Source: Phascolarctobacterium faecium DSM 14760 (lineage in GTDB: Bacteria > Bacillota > Negativicutes > Acidaminococcales > Acidaminococcaceae). From it: a stretch of DNA of 64,000 bases. The notes under the pieces were generated by a model that was not told the DNA's origin, did no database searches, and saw nothing but the letters and a program-made list of their open reading frames with translations. How positions within the stretch are numbered: position 1 is the stretch's first letter; every line of letters begins with the position of its first letter. A program made the translations under genes and the position numbers. Location of the stretch: positions 204,452-268,451 of the forward strand of contig NZ_QLTS01000002.1 of assembly GCF_003269275.1 (NCBI RefSeq), in the 5' to 3' direction. Of the stretch, positions 14,848 to 25,366 are shown piece by piece.

Positions 14848-17800
14848 TTAGAAGCTGTAAGTTACATTGAGCATAAATTTACTGTTTTGAGCATGACTGC
14901 CTTTCTGGCAGGCATAGCCTAAGCCATAAGTCCAATCACCTTTTTCAGCCTCCAGGCCCAGTTTGCCGACAAAGAAACCGCTGTCCATGATATCATAGCC
15001 AAGTCTGTCGGTCGCATTTACACCCGGAACGGTAATATCCATCGCAGTATTTTTATCACCTAAAGTCCAAACATAAGCGATATCGGCTGTCGGACGCACT
15101 TTCCAGCCTCCGGCAGTAACGCTTTCATGGCTGATGCTGATGCCTACCGGCAACAACCACAAATCAGCTTTATCGGTACTGTAATGAGCGGCCGTCTTCC
15201 CGTCGATACTGCCGTTATAGCTGTCCGTATCAATATTCATATAACGCAGGCCCGCATACGGTACATAGCTCGTTCCATGCCCATTGCTGATAAGTTTTTC
15301 ACCTTTGACTCCCATACTGATGACCTGCGTGTCAGGTTCGGCCTTGATTACGCCTTTGACGTCACTGCTGGTTTTGCTGTAACCGACATCGAAAATCAGA
15401 TTGGTATCGCCGTTTTGGATACCGCCATAGTAGCTGAGGCCCCAGAAGTCAAATTCATTTTTAGAGGCGCTGCCGGTGCTGTCGCCGCTGCCATAACTGA
15501 AAGCTATGCCGCTGCTGTATTTGCCACGGTCTGCAAAGTCGCCGCCGATGATAACACCGTTGTATTGTCCGTCATAGCTGACGCCGCCCATGTTATCGAC
15601 TTTATCTTTGTTGTGGATATATTGTGCCCAGATGCCGCCGTTGTCAGCAGTATCAACAGCAGCTTTGCCGAAGCCGCCGCTCTGTTCTGCAGCCGCCTTG
15701 GCCAGGGACAGATGTTCCTGCGCCGCCGTCCCCAGATCCAGGGCTGCTAAAGCACCCGTGCGGGTAGCGCCGCTGTTTTCCGCTCCCTGGGCGAAGGAGT
15801 TGACTGCCACAAGCGTCTGCGCATTACTATTAAGGCCGCTGATCGCATTGCTCAGATATTTGATACCCGCATAAGGCGAATCAGTTTGAGAGCTCATTGC
15901 ATCAAGAATATTCGGCAAAGCTACGCCCGGCAGAGCTTCGCTGGCTTTAACTTTCTGCGTGCTGACGGTAAAGCTGCCGCTACTATAGCTGCCGCTGCCC
16001 TTGACCAGTTTGTTCAACAGCAGGTTCGTACCGTTCCAGCCGCCGTCTGTAACATCGCTACCGCTGTTCGTAAAGCCGCTGACGATGGTATATTGTTTAT
16101 CGGCCTGTGCATCGGCGATATAAAGTTTGGCGCCGGAATCAACTTTTAAAGTCGCAGCGCTGCCATTACTGATAGTAATCGTAGCCGTGCCGCCTGCTTT
16201 TAACGCTCCGTCCATCGTCAGTGCGGCGTCACCGGCGACCATCAGCAGCGAGCCGGCTGCGAAAGTTGCGGTGTTGGCCGCAGCAAGATCTTTGCTGTCG
16301 CTTACATGAGTCAGGCTGCCGTCGACTTTGATGCCGCCTTTCGTGCTGTCCATGGTCTGCTCGTAATCGATATACAAAGCAGCGGTGATGTCATTTTGCC
16401 CCCAGGTCAATCCGGTATCGGCAAAGGCGGCTTCCGCTTTCGCCGTATCCGCAGTGCCCAGACTCAAGACTGAATTTTGTCCTACGGTCAGTTTTCCGTC
16501 TACCTGGTTGCCGTTAAATTTCAGCCCTGCTTTAGATGCTGTCTGAATCATACTACCATCTTTCCAGGCAGGGTCCAGCATGAGGCTGGTACCGCCAAGC
16601 TGTACATTTTTAGCAGTCAGCGTGCCGGCGCTGTCAGCAGCGCCGACTGCTATAGAAGCACCGCTATTATCCGCAACTGTCAACGTTTCTGCTGCCAACG
16701 CACCTGTAACTTCAACTTTGCCTCTGTTCAGGTTCAAGGTGCCGACGTCTACTGTGCCGGCTGCGGTGACAGTGCCTTCTTTTTTGGACGTGCCGACGCT
16801 AAGCTCATTTGCCGTTAAAGAGCCGGTAACGGCTACGGTCCCCTGCTGCAAATCCACTTTGCCGGCTGTTATAGATCCGGCAGCGTCTATCGTACCCGTT
16901 TTATTATTAATGGCATCGCCAACTGTAAAGTCTTGCATCGTTGTCAGATCCGCACCTGCGTTGACAGCTACCGTTCCTTCTGTGGCTGTGATCTTATCAA
17001 CTGTAAAGCTGCCTGCTTCTACAGTCATCTGGCTGTCGGACTGCAGGGTTACATTTGCGTTCAAGGTGCCGCCGCTGCTTTCTGCAGCCGCATTGCCAAG
17101 GGTCAGGGTACCGGCACTGTCGCTGTTACTGCCTACCGTTACAGTATTATTGGAACCGGTGCCTTTCAGCAGTTCACTGCTGCCGTCGCCAACCAGTGTC
17201 AGCCCGGTATCGTTGCTGATAGTGACGCTGGCATCAACAGTGCCGCTGTTACTGCTGAAATCCAGGTCTTTGACGCCCAGGTCATTATTGACACCCGTCG
17301 CGCCTTCAGAGTAAATGTCGTCACCTACGTTCAAGGTGCCAGTGCTTACCGTACCGGTGACATTGGTATGGACGGCACCTGTCGGCGCCAGGTCGTCTAC
17401 AGTGGCCTTGTTGTCTACAGGCTGATCTTGCAGTGTACCGGTCATAACGATCGTGGTTTTGGTATTAGCACCTACACCGCTGTCATCAACCTTTCCCAAA
17501 GCCTCACTGTATACCTTGCTGTCTGCCAGAGTATAACTGGTATCACTAATAGCCAGTTTACCGCCATTGAACAATACTTTTTGGTCAACACCCGCAATAA
17601 CTTTTTTACCACTAGTATCAGCTTCAAAAACCTTATCCGACGCAGCTTTCAACACGCCTTTACCAGTGACAATCAGTGAATTATCAGCTAAATCAAATTT
17701 ATTAATATCGCTTAGATTATCAATATTCAAAGTACCGCCGCTGACGGTGATCGTACCGCTCACAGCAGCAGAAGCTCTTTCTCCAGCACCTTTGGTTACA

Positions 17801-20344
17801 AATTTGTCGACTGTATAGGTTGCCTTGTCACCGCCTCCCAAAACTATGCCGCCGGCATCAGCCGTAACCGTGCCTTTAACAACATTGCTATCGCCTGCCA
17901 GCGTAATGATACTGTCTGCATCTTTAGCCGTAACGTCGCCTGTCAGCGCAACCGTTTTGCCGGCACTGCCAAGAGTAATATTGGCTTTGGCAGCAGCATA
18001 AAGAGAGTAAGAATCATTTTGACCGTTTGTAGTAATAATAACGTCACCTAAAACTGTAGTTTTACTATGTTCACCTTCTCCATAAATTCCTACCGCTTCA
18101 CCCTTTAGAGCAGTAACATCAAGTTTTAAACCTTTACCTATGTAAACTTCGCCACCTGTGTTATCAGCAGCAAGAGGATCATTATAAATGCCATAGGCAC
18201 TGCTTTCATTACTGATAACTGTTCCCATAAAATTGCCTTTTAATTTTACATTGCCATTATAGCTAAAATTGTTTGTATTATAAATGCCATTTGCATAACC
18301 ATTAGCCTCTACCGTAGTAACAATATCAGTAGCTGCAACAGAATTTATAGTCGCCCCATACTGGGCATAGATACCGACTGTTGTTGAATCCCCTTCCCTC
18401 ACAGCTTTATTGTTGACTGCCGTAATATTTACTTTTTTACCTGTAAAATTTATTGACCCAGGAACGCCAGAACCCTGTACAGCAGCAAACCATGTAGCTT
18501 TACCTTCAACTTTAATATCCGTCTTGCCTCCATTAAAAACAACAATTGTAGCATTATTATCATCTGGATCACACTGCACATTAATACCGGCAAACTGGCT
18601 CTGTTTATTTTTACTCTCGGTAGCACTCCAATCATCTTTTAAGTCAGCCTTTAAATCAATTGTAGTATTGCCGTTAAACTCAATCGTACTCACATTGGCA
18701 CGCACACCATCACAATATACAGTATGCCCTTTTTGCTCGCCAACAAGAGTGATTCCATCACTATTTAAAATTATTTTTCCGCCTTTATTGTCCGAAGCAT
18801 CAATAGCAAAAATCCTATCATTAATAGTTCCATTTTCCACAGAGGAACTTACGTCTATGGTCAAATTACTGCCATTTACAGTAATATCAGATCCACCTGT
18901 CGCATCGAGTCCATAAACCTTGCCGCCATTGGTGCTAGAAACTGTCAAGTCTACAATTTTGCCCTTACTGCCGATAGTGATCTCGCTGCCTTTCTCAGCA
19001 TAAAGAGCGTGCGCACCAGTTTTGCCTGTGGCGGTGATGGCGGTATCCCCTAAGATACTAGTTTTATTATATTTACCAGAAGCACCAATACCTATTGCTT
19101 CACTATTACTAGAATTAACACCTAAATTCAAATTTTTACCGATGTAAATATTTCCATCAGTCTCCGCTTTTACCTCGTCTGACAATTCTCCTAAAATGCC
19201 ACACGCAGCACCATTTTCACTGACGACATTTGCTGTAAGACTTCCTTTTAATTCAACATTTCCATTATAACCGGCATACTCACTTATATAAACTGCAACT
19301 GCATCGCCATTCTTGGAATTTACACTAGCATTGACATCCGAATCGGCGCCTGATTTTACATGCGCTCCATATTGGCTGATAACTGCTGCAGAAAATCCAT
19401 CAGCAATATTCGTAGCAGTAAGATTGGTTACTTTACCGTTCAAATTTACTGTTCCAGGAACACCTGATGCTCTAATAGCAGCTACAGTCGAACCTGCTCC
19501 CCCTTCAACCTTTATGTCAGTTTTTTGATTATTAAAATTGACAACAGTTTCATAACTATTACCAGGGTCACATTGAATATCTATGCCGTGTACTTGATCC
19601 GTCACTTGATCAGCCTTAAGATCAATAACGACGTTGCCATTAAAATTAGTCGTGCTTTGATAAGCCAACACACCTTGACAAACACTGCCAGTTCCTATTT
19701 GCACTGCTTTTATTGACGTATCATTACTGTTAAAAGTAATAGTTTCACCATTATTATTAAAATTTTGTACGCCAATTATTCTGGCATTATCAGTAGTGAT
19801 ATCAATATTTAATTTATCACCGTTAACAGTAATATTCGTTCCATTGAATGCCTCTACCCCAACTACTACATCATTATTAGAGTTTTTGCCTTTACTTACT
19901 GCTTTAATTATAAAATCACCGTTCAAATTAAGGTCATTATATCCATTATTTCTAATACCTCTCACAGTATCAGCATTTAACGCAAAACTATAATTACCGT
20001 TAACATTTAAAACGCCATTACCTACATTAACTATCCCCATAGCTCTACCATTTGTAGCTGTTACTACACTATCCACCATAACGCCCGGTTTTGCAGTAAC
20101 TGTCATAGTTGAATCTTGTGTATGTCCTATAGCCGCATATCTATTCGTAACACCTTCAAATTCGCCATCATCGGCAACAATATCCATATTACTGGTAATG
20201 ATCATATCTTGATCCTTAATCGTACCAGACGCCCAAACGTCCCCCCCCAGATATACAAACGGACATTACGCCTGCTGCAAGCAGCGAGCACAGTACTTTC
20301 CTTTGTAAATCCTTGTTTTTTGCCAAGCTTTTTGATCTCATCAT
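14848..20344 (-). CDS. Giant autotransporter (type V) outer-membrane protein; frame interrupted at a G8 tract
   Basis: The gene encodes a ~1831-residue type V secretion protein. A signal peptide starts at ATG 20344 (ribosome site AAGGGG): basic RSKSLAKNKDLQRK, hydrophobic VLCSLLAAGVMSV, then VWASG cleavage. A long repetitive beta-helix passenger follows, rich in Gly, Asn, Thr and Val. The last ~270 residues form a beta-barrel ending in NVTYSF. In the given sequence, eight G (20241-20248) shift the signal peptide into an early stop; seven G would join it perfectly to the rest, which is open from 20205. The total length (5497 nt) is one base over a multiple of three. The passenger contains an internal ~320-residue duplication. 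The state is probably phase-variable OFF; a sequencing error is the alternative. Confidence 0.93.
20241..20248 (-). repeat. G8 homopolymer in the autotransporter signal-peptide region
   Basis: Eight consecutive C on the plus strand (G on the coding strand) lie just after codons for VCIS. G7 gives ISGGDVWASG and the full-length protein; G8 gives ISGGGRLGVW and a stop about eight codons later. Confidence 0.93.
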
Positions 20345-20429
20345 CAAATCCCCTTTCCAAATTTTGACCACTTTAACCACTATATTCAAAATCCTGCACC
20401 ATTTTTAAACAACTTTTTTAATTATTGTA

Positions 20430-20458
20430 AAAGTGCTTCAAATATATTATAGCACTTT
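20430..20458. promoter_or_regulatory. Inverted repeat around the autotransporter -10 box
   Basis: AAAGTGCT at 20430-20437 and AGCACTTT at 20451-20458 are perfect 8-bp arms flanking the -10 region. It is a candidate operator, or it may form the 5' end hairpin of the mRNA. Confidence 0.6.
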
Positions 20459-20474
20459 AGTACCCCCCCACAAG
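20446..20474 (-). promoter_or_regulatory. Autotransporter promoter with a G7 tract in the spacer
   Basis: The minus strand shows an extended -10 (TGCTATAAT, box 20446-20451) and a weak -35 (TTGTGG, 16-bp spacer). A run of seven G (20463-20469) lies between the two boxes, so slippage would change their spacing. Confidence 0.65.
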
Positions 20475-20486
20475 ACATAAAGATTT

Positions 20487-20621
20487 TTAATAGCCGTTGT
20501 CCTTCTGCGCTTTGCCCTGACGTTTTGCCAGGCGCCCAAGCTGCTGCCAATGCTGCACGGCCCTTTCTGCTTCTCTTTTCGACAAAATAAAAACAGAGAC
20601 AGCTGACCCCTTCCGGATCAC
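20487..20621 (-). CDS. Possible 44-residue peptide downstream of the riboswitch
   Basis: A GTG at 20621, inside the terminator stem, opens a frame of 44 codons ending before the autotransporter promoter. The second half reads like real protein (REAERAVQHWQQLGRLAKRQ, charged and helical), with GC-rich codon use similar to neighbouring genes. There is no clear ribosome site, and I do not recognise it. It may be a remnant of the C-terminus of an older gene. Confidence 0.25.
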   Translation of the reverse strand: MIRKGSAVSVFILSKREAERAVQHWQQLGRLAKRQGKAQKDNGY

Positions 20622-20628
20622 GTCTCTG
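20581..20628 (-). terminator. Expression-platform terminator of the c-di-GMP riboswitch
   Basis: On the minus strand CAGAGAC and GTCTCTG pair around a 21-nt segment and are followed by TTTTTATTTT. It lies a few bases after the aptamer. Confidence 0.8.
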
Positions 20629-20632
20629 CTAA

Positions 20633-20710
20633 GTGCAGCTGGCTGTCATTCCGTAAAGGTTTAGACCCTATAGCTTTGCGTCACTGCCTTTCGACAGTTT
20701 TGCCGTTTTA
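20633..20710 (-). promoter_or_regulatory. Cyclic di-GMP-I (GEMM) riboswitch aptamer
   Basis: The minus strand carries the GEMM-I landmarks in order: GGCAAAACTGTCGAAAGGC, then GTGACGCAAAGC, then GGGTCTAAACC, then TACGGAATGACAGCCAGCTG. The GNRA tetraloop (GAAA) and the C-loop receptor order match the class. It is followed by a terminator and, 240 bp further on, by the autotransporter start. It is the likely ligand-dependent input for read-through transcription of this locus. Confidence 0.9.
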
Positions 20711-20719
20711 TATTATTTA

Positions 20720-20746
20720 ATATTCTTTTACTTATTAAAAGAATAT
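20720..20746. promoter_or_regulatory. Inverted repeat upstream of the riboswitch
   Basis: ATATTCTTTTA at 20720-20730 and TAAAAGAATAT at 20736-20746 are perfect 11-bp arms with a 5-bp centre. They lie just upstream of the aptamer, where its promoter must be. It is a candidate repressor or activator site. Confidence 0.55.
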
Positions 20747-20826
20747 CATACTTTTTATATATCTACAAGCATATTTATTTGTATTTTTAAATATTTTTCT
20801 AGCAAATATAAATAAATCAGAACGAC

Positions 20827-20858
20827 AAAAAAGCTCCGTCAAAAAGACGGAGCTTTTG
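20827..20858 (-). terminator. Terminator of the DUF898 gene
   Basis: AAAAGCTCCGTC and GACGGAGCTTTT pair around TTTTT on the minus strand and end in a T-run. Confidence 0.9.
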
Positions 20859-20889
20859 TTTATTGTTTTATTACAGCAGGCAGTTGCTT

Positions 20890-21198
20890 TCAATCATCAA
20901 AAACTGTATTACGGGTCTCCCAGCGTTTAAACTGGCAATAGCCCCAGGGAGCATAAATGCCAAAAGTAACAGCAGTCAGAAGCATAATGACCAGCCATTG
21001 AAAAAAGAACCCCAGCCCGGTGCCGTCGAAACGCAGCCGCCTGCCTTCAACGTAGGTATTAGCACAGATCCAGCGCTGCTGCGCTGAATAAGCCCATGGG
21101 AAAAACAAGCCCACAGTAATAATAGAAACGACAGTCGTCCAAATGAGCAACCACAAATAGCCCAAACCTGAACCAACAAAAACAAACGGTTTATTCAT
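20890..21198 (-). CDS. DUF898-family small membrane protein
   Basis: The 102-residue protein has two membrane helices (about 13-35 and 68-88), each followed by a repeated motif of the family: FFPWAYSAQQRWICANTY and IYAPWGYCQFKRWETRNT. Homologues (YjgN/DUF898) have no firmly assigned role. A GGGGGTG site precedes the ATG. It lies downstream of gatCAB on the same strand but 40 bp away, so it may share transcription. Confidence 0.85.
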   Translation of the reverse strand: MNKPFVFVGSGLGYLWLLIWTTVVSIITVGLFFPWAYSAQQRWICANTYVEGRRLRFDGTGLGFFFQWLVIMLLTAVTFGIYAPWGYCQFKRWETRNTVFDD

Positions 21199-21238
21199 TG
21201 CGACACCCCCATTTACAGGATTTAAAATCAGCAGTCGT

Positions 21239-22681
21239 TTACTGCATTTTTTCTACTAATAATTTATTGACCATACCCGGGTTAGCTTTGCCGCGGGATT
21301 TTTTCATGACCTGACCGACCAGGAAGCCGATTGCACGGTCTTTACCGGCTTTAAAGTCGGCAATAGACTGCGGATTTTCGGCCAGCACTTCATCAACGAT
21401 AGCGGCAATAGCGCCTTCGTCGCTGACCTGCTCCAAGCCCAGCTCTTTAACGAGGACTTTCGGAGATTTGTCGGCTTTGAGCATTTCGGCAAATACTTTT
21501 TTAGCAAGCTTGCTGGACAACACGCCGCCTTTGATCAGGGCAACCATTTCGCCCAGGTTTTCCGGTTTGATCGGGAAAGCATCGATTTCGATGCCTTCGT
21601 TGTTGAGATAGGCGGAAACATCGCCCAAAAGCCAGTTGGCTACAGCTTTGTCATCACCGGCATTTTTGCAGGCAGCATCAAAGTAGTCGGCCATAGCTTT
21701 GGTGGCAACGATCAATCCTGCATCATAAGCAGGCAGGCCATTTTCTGTCATCAACCGCTGCTGACGCTGAGCAGGAAGCTCTGGCAGTTCATTTTTAACG
21801 CGTTCGATCCAGGCGTCGTCTAATTCTACCGGCACCAGATCAGGTTCCGGGAAATAACGGTAGTCATGCGCTTCTTCTTTGCTGCGCATGGACAAGGTCA
21901 TGCCCTGCGCGTCATCCCAAGTACGGGTCTCCTGCACAACATGGCCGCCGCTTTCAACAAGGTCGATCTGCCGCTCGACTTCGTACTCGATCGCGCGCAC
22001 CAGAGCGCGGAAGGAGTTAAGGTTTTTGATCTCGGCGCGGGTACCGAACTCGGCAGCGCCTTCCGGCATGACAGAGATATTGGCATCACAGCGCAGACTG
22101 CCTTCCTGCATTTTGCAGTCGCAGACATCAGTATATTCCAAAATAGCTTTTAATTGTTCCAGGTAGGCGCGGGCTTCTTCGGAGCTGCGCATATCAGGCT
22201 CGGAGACAATCTCGATCAGAGGTACGCCGGCACGGTTGTAGTCTACTGCCGACGAGTCGGAGGTACTGATCGTAGCGCCGCTGTGGTTCAGCTTCCCGGC
22301 ATCTTCTTCCATATGGATACGGGTCACGCCGATACGTTTTTTCCCGCCTTCCACTTCAATGTCGATATGCCCGCCCAGGCAAATAGGCTGATCGAATTGA
22401 GAGATCTGATAGTTTTTTGACAGATCGGGATAAAAATAGTTTTTACGGTCGAATTTATTGAATTTCTGGATATCGCAGTTCAGAGCCAGTCCCGCACGGA
22501 TAGCAAATTCCACCACCTGTTTGTTGAGCACAGGCAAAGCGCCGGGCATCCCCAGGCAGACCGGGCAGACATGGGTGTTAGGCTCGCCGCCGAACTCAGT
22601 CGAGCAGGAGCAGAACGCTTTAGAATTTGTTTTGAGCTCGGCATGGACTTCCAGGCCGATAACAGTAGTATATTTTTTCAT
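21239..22681 (-). CDS. gatB: Asp/Glu-tRNA(Asn/Gln) amidotransferase subunit B
   Basis: GatB is the tRNA-binding kinase subunit of the amidotransferase that turns Glu-tRNA(Gln) (and Asp-tRNA(Asn)) into the correct amide form. The 480-residue protein starts with [12 protein letters not shown], has the zinc cysteines (CSCS...CPVCLG) within the first 45 residues, the signature [17 protein letters not shown], and a C-terminal YqeY-type helical domain ending [12 protein letters not shown]. Length is normal. Its ATG overlaps the gatA stop by one base (TAATG). Confidence 0.98.
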   Translation of the reverse strand: MKKYTTVIGLEVHAELKTNSKAFCSCSTEFGGEPNTHVCPVCLGMPGALPVLNKQVVEFAIRAGLALNCDIQKFNKFDRKNYFYPDLSKNYQISQFDQPICLGGHIDIEVEGGKKRIGVTRIHMEEDAGKLNHSGATISTSDSSAVDYNRAGVPLIEIVSEPDMRSSEEARAYLEQLKAILEYTDVCDCKMQEGSLRCDANISVMPEGAAEFGTRAEIKNLNSFRALVRAIEYEVERQIDLVESGGHVVQETRTWDDAQGMTLSMRSKEEAHDYRYFPEPDLVPVELDDAWIERVKNELPELPAQRQQRLMTENGLPAYDAGLIVATKAMADYFDAACKNAGDDKAVANWLLGDVSAYLNNEGIEIDAFPIKPENLGEMVALIKGGVLSSKLAKKVFAEMLKADKSPKVLVKELGLEQVSDEGAIAAIVDEVLAENPQSIADFKAGKDRAIGFLVGQVMKKSRGKANPGMVNKLLVEKMQ

Positions 22682-24147
22682 TATTTGTTACCTCCTAACG
22701 GTGCCAGTACCTTGTGGTATTCGTTGGCTTGTTCAAAGGTATAGGCTGCACGCAGCACGGTTTCTTCGTCCAGCGGTTTGCCGATCAGCTGCATGCCCAC
22801 AGGCATACCGTCCGCGAAGCCGCAGGGTACGGAAATACCCGGCAGGCCCGCCATATTGACCGGAATGGTGTAAACGTCGAGCATATAGATGGACAAAGGA
22901 TCCATTTTGCCGTCGATAGGATAAGCAACGACCGGGGAGGTCGGCGCCAGGATAACGTCACATTTTTCAAAAGCGCTGTCAAAGTCGCGGCGGATAAGCG
23001 TGCGCACCTGCATGGCTTTTTTATAGTAAGCATCGTAATAGCCGCTGCTCAAAACATAAGTTCCCAGCATGATACGGCGTTTTACTTCCGCGCCGAAGCC
23101 TTCTGTACGGCTGAGCGTAGTCATTTCGGGCGCGCTGGTGGCATTAGCCGCACGGAAACCGTACCGGACGCCGTCATAACGGGCCAGATTGGCGGAAGCC
23201 TCTGCCGGAGCAATGATGTAATAGGTAATGACCGCATATTCGGTATGAGGCAGGGAAATCTCAACGATCTCAGCGCCCATGGCTTCGTATTGAGCGATTG
23301 CTTTTTTCAGTTCGGCATGGACTTTGGGGTCCAGGCCTTCGCCGTAATATTCTTTCGGCAGACCGATACGCAGGCCTTTAACGTCCTGACGCAGAGCTTT
23401 GGTAAAGTCAGGCACTTCCACCGGCAGCGAAGTAGAATCATGCTCGTCCTTGCCGCAGATAGTATTGAGCACTGTAGCGGCATCGGTAACGTCGCGGGTG
23501 ATCGGCCCGATCTGGTCGAGCGAAGACGCAAAAGCCACGCAGCCGTAACGGGAAACACGGCCATAGGTCGGTTTGATACCGACACAGCCGTTAAAAGAAG
23601 CAGGCTGACGAATAGAACCGCCGGTATCTGAACCCAGAGTCCAGATAGCTTCGCCAGCCGCGATAGCAGCGGCACTGCCGCCGGAGGAGCCGCCGGGTAC
23701 GCGGTCCAGGTTCCATGGATTATGAGTAGCCTGGAAATAAGACGATTCAGTAGTAGAACCCATCGCAAATTCGTCCATATTTGTTTTGCCGAGGAAAATA
23801 GTTTCTTCGGCGCGAAGTTTTTTAATAACATGCGCATCATAAATCGGCACAACATTAGCCAGCATTTTGGACGAACAGGTCGTCAAAAGACCTTTAGTGC
23901 AGATATTATCTTTGATCGCGCCGGGGATGCCGGCCAGCGGAGCGATTTTTTCACCGGCGGCGATCATGGCGTCAACCTTGGCCGCCTGTGCCAAAGCATT
24001 TTCTTTATCCAGCGTCACATAGGCTTTGACCTGATCCTCGACAGCGTCGATGCGCTCATACAGAGCTTTAGTCAGTTCCACGGAGCTGATTTCTTTATTA
24101 ACGAGTTTATCATGCAATTCATGAGCAGTGCTCTTGTAAAGATCCAC
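22681..24147 (-). CDS. gatA: Asp/Glu-tRNA(Asn/Gln) amidotransferase subunit A
   Basis: GatA is the glutaminase subunit that supplies ammonia to GatB. The 488-residue amidase shows the Ser-cisSer-Lys triad in context: Lys in [13 protein letters not shown], cis-Ser in [14 protein letters not shown], and Ser in [13 protein letters not shown]. Length is normal. It is the middle gene of gatCAB, 17 bp after gatC. Confidence 0.98.
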   Translation of the reverse strand: MDLYKSTAHELHDKLVNKEISSVELTKALYERIDAVEDQVKAYVTLDKENALAQAAKVDAMIAAGEKIAPLAGIPGAIKDNICTKGLLTTCSSKMLANVVPIYDAHVIKKLRAEETIFLGKTNMDEFAMGSTTESSYFQATHNPWNLDRVPGGSSGGSAAAIAAGEAIWTLGSDTGGSIRQPASFNGCVGIKPTYGRVSRYGCVAFASSLDQIGPITRDVTDAATVLNTICGKDEHDSTSLPVEVPDFTKALRQDVKGLRIGLPKEYYGEGLDPKVHAELKKAIAQYEAMGAEIVEISLPHTEYAVITYYIIAPAEASANLARYDGVRYGFRAANATSAPEMTTLSRTEGFGAEVKRRIMLGTYVLSSGYYDAYYKKAMQVRTLIRRDFDSAFEKCDVILAPTSPVVAYPIDGKMDPLSIYMLDVYTIPVNMAGLPGISVPCGFADGMPVGMQLIGKPLDEETVLRAAYTFEQANEYHKVLAPLGGNK

Positions 24148-24164
24148 AGTAGTTCCTCCCTCTC

Positions 24165-24452
24165 TTATTCGATAACGCGGGGCACTTTAAAGCCGCCGTT
24201 ATGGACTGCCGGAGCATTTTTCAGCGCTTCTTCCTGAGTAACGCCGGGCAGAGCTACGTCCTCACGGAACGCGTTGCTGATCGGCAGCACGTACGGAGTC
24301 GGCTCGATGCCTGCGGTATCAAGCTTCTGCAAAATATCGGCATAATTGAGGATCTGATTGAACTGTTCCGTGAATTTTTCCATTTCACCCTCAGGAATAG
24401 TCAAACGGGAAAGCTGGGCGATGTATTCTACATCTTTGGTCGTGACCTTCAT
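24165..24452 (-). CDS. gatC: Asp/Glu-tRNA(Asn/Gln) amidotransferase subunit C
   Basis: This 95-residue structural subunit stabilises the GatA-GatB pair. It has the family N-terminus ([17 protein letters not shown]), the belt segment [16 protein letters not shown], and the C-terminal [17 protein letters not shown]. It is the first gene of the operon; the site AGGAAGGTG precedes the ATG. TATAAT boxes occur near 24485 and 24505. Confidence 0.97.
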   Translation of the reverse strand: MKVTTKDVEYIAQLSRLTIPEGEMEKFTEQFNQILNYADILQKLDTAGIEPTPYVLPISNAFREDVALPGVTQEEALKNAPAVHNGGFKVPRVIE

Positions 24453-24578
24453 TTTTTCACCTTCCTATGATAAATGTTCTTCATTATATGCAATAAATCG
24501 GATATATTATATCACAAATTGTCCTATACTTCTATAATATCCATCATATACCGCTTTGCTTCAGCAACTGCCGCGGCA

Positions 24579-24616
24579 AAAAATAAACCCGCCTTTAACG
24601 GCAGGTTTATTTTTTA
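24579..24616. terminator. Terminator of the lipoprotein gene
   Basis: AAATAAACC-GCC and GGC-GGTTTATTT pair with one internal mismatch around TTTAA, with T-runs on both strands. Confidence 0.75.
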
Positions 24617-25192
24617 TTATTTCACTCTGAAATTAGTAACTTTACCTGTCTGGACATCGCCGGTAGAATAAGCATCTTTACGTTCACCTTTTACAGTAGC
24701 AGAAAAACTGAGAGTCTGCTTCCTGACATTGAAATTGATCATAATGCTGCTGCCCAGTGAAGCCTTTTCGATACCGTTTTCTTTTGCCAGTTTCTCTGTT
24801 TCAGCAATAAAAACAGGTATCGCATCCCAGTTGACGTCGTCAATATTGAATAAATTATCTTCAAGTTTACCGCCGCCGCTCAATTTTACGATTTTAGGTC
24901 CCTGCCAGCCTGTATTAGGCGTCCAGACAAAATTATCGACGTTTTCTTTATTCTTAGGGTCCTGTCGGGAAAAATTAATAAATTCCGGTCCGAAATGCAT
25001 ACTTTGAAAAATCATCAGCGGCGTACCGCCGCCTTTGGCTTTTATTTCAGTAACCGCCTTATTAATAGCTGCTTTGTCGCGGAAAAGATCCCCATACCCC
25101 TTGCTCATGACACCGTCACTACCGCCGCAGCCTGCCAGTGCCAGGGCAAACACCATGACCATAACTACTGCCGCCATACTTTTCTTCAACAT
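24617..25192 (-). CDS. Lipoprotein of unknown function
   Basis: The 191-residue product has a lipoprotein signal peptide: MLKKSMAAVVMVMVFALALAGC with the lipobox LAGC, so Cys-21 is the probable lipidated residue. The mature protein has a Gly-rich linker and a mixed alpha/beta body. I do not recognise the family. It stands alone between gatC and the divergent flavin reductase gene. Confidence 0.85.
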   Translation of the reverse strand: MLKKSMAAVVMVMVFALALAGCGGSDGVMSKGYGDLFRDKAAINKAVTEIKAKGGGTPLMIFQSMHFGPEFINFSRQDPKNKENVDNFVWTPNTGWQGPKIVKLSGGGKLEDNLFNIDDVNWDAIPVFIAETEKLAKENGIEKASLGSSIMINFNVRKQTLSFSATVKGERKDAYSTGDVQTGKVTNFRVK

Positions 25193-25366
25193 AAAATGCC
25201 TCCTAAAGATATATTTTTACTTGCACCTAGTTTAATTTATTTCTTTTGCACTGTCAATCGATCTCTATTTGAATATTTTCACCTGGCTTCAATGCCTGTT
25301 TTCGCCAAATTTACAGCATTGTCACACAAAAGCGATTATAATAATAGTAGAAGGAGTGTGACAGCT

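Noticed and set aside
16580..17314. Long open frame on the plus strand opposite the autotransporter
   Set aside because: It is a mirror of the repetitive Gly/Thr/Val-coding passenger, has no ribosome site and no recognisable domain. Several similar frames (for example 15127-15750 and 16933-17679) arise for the same reason.
22714..23631. 305-codon plus-strand frame opposite gatA
   Set aside because: gatA on the minus strand is complete with all catalytic residues; the opposite frame has no homology signature or ribosome site.
24995..25366. Upstream extension of the flavin reductase frame
   Set aside because: It runs through the start and promoter region of the lipoprotein gene. The ATG at 25367 has a perfect AAGGAG site and begins the family homology.
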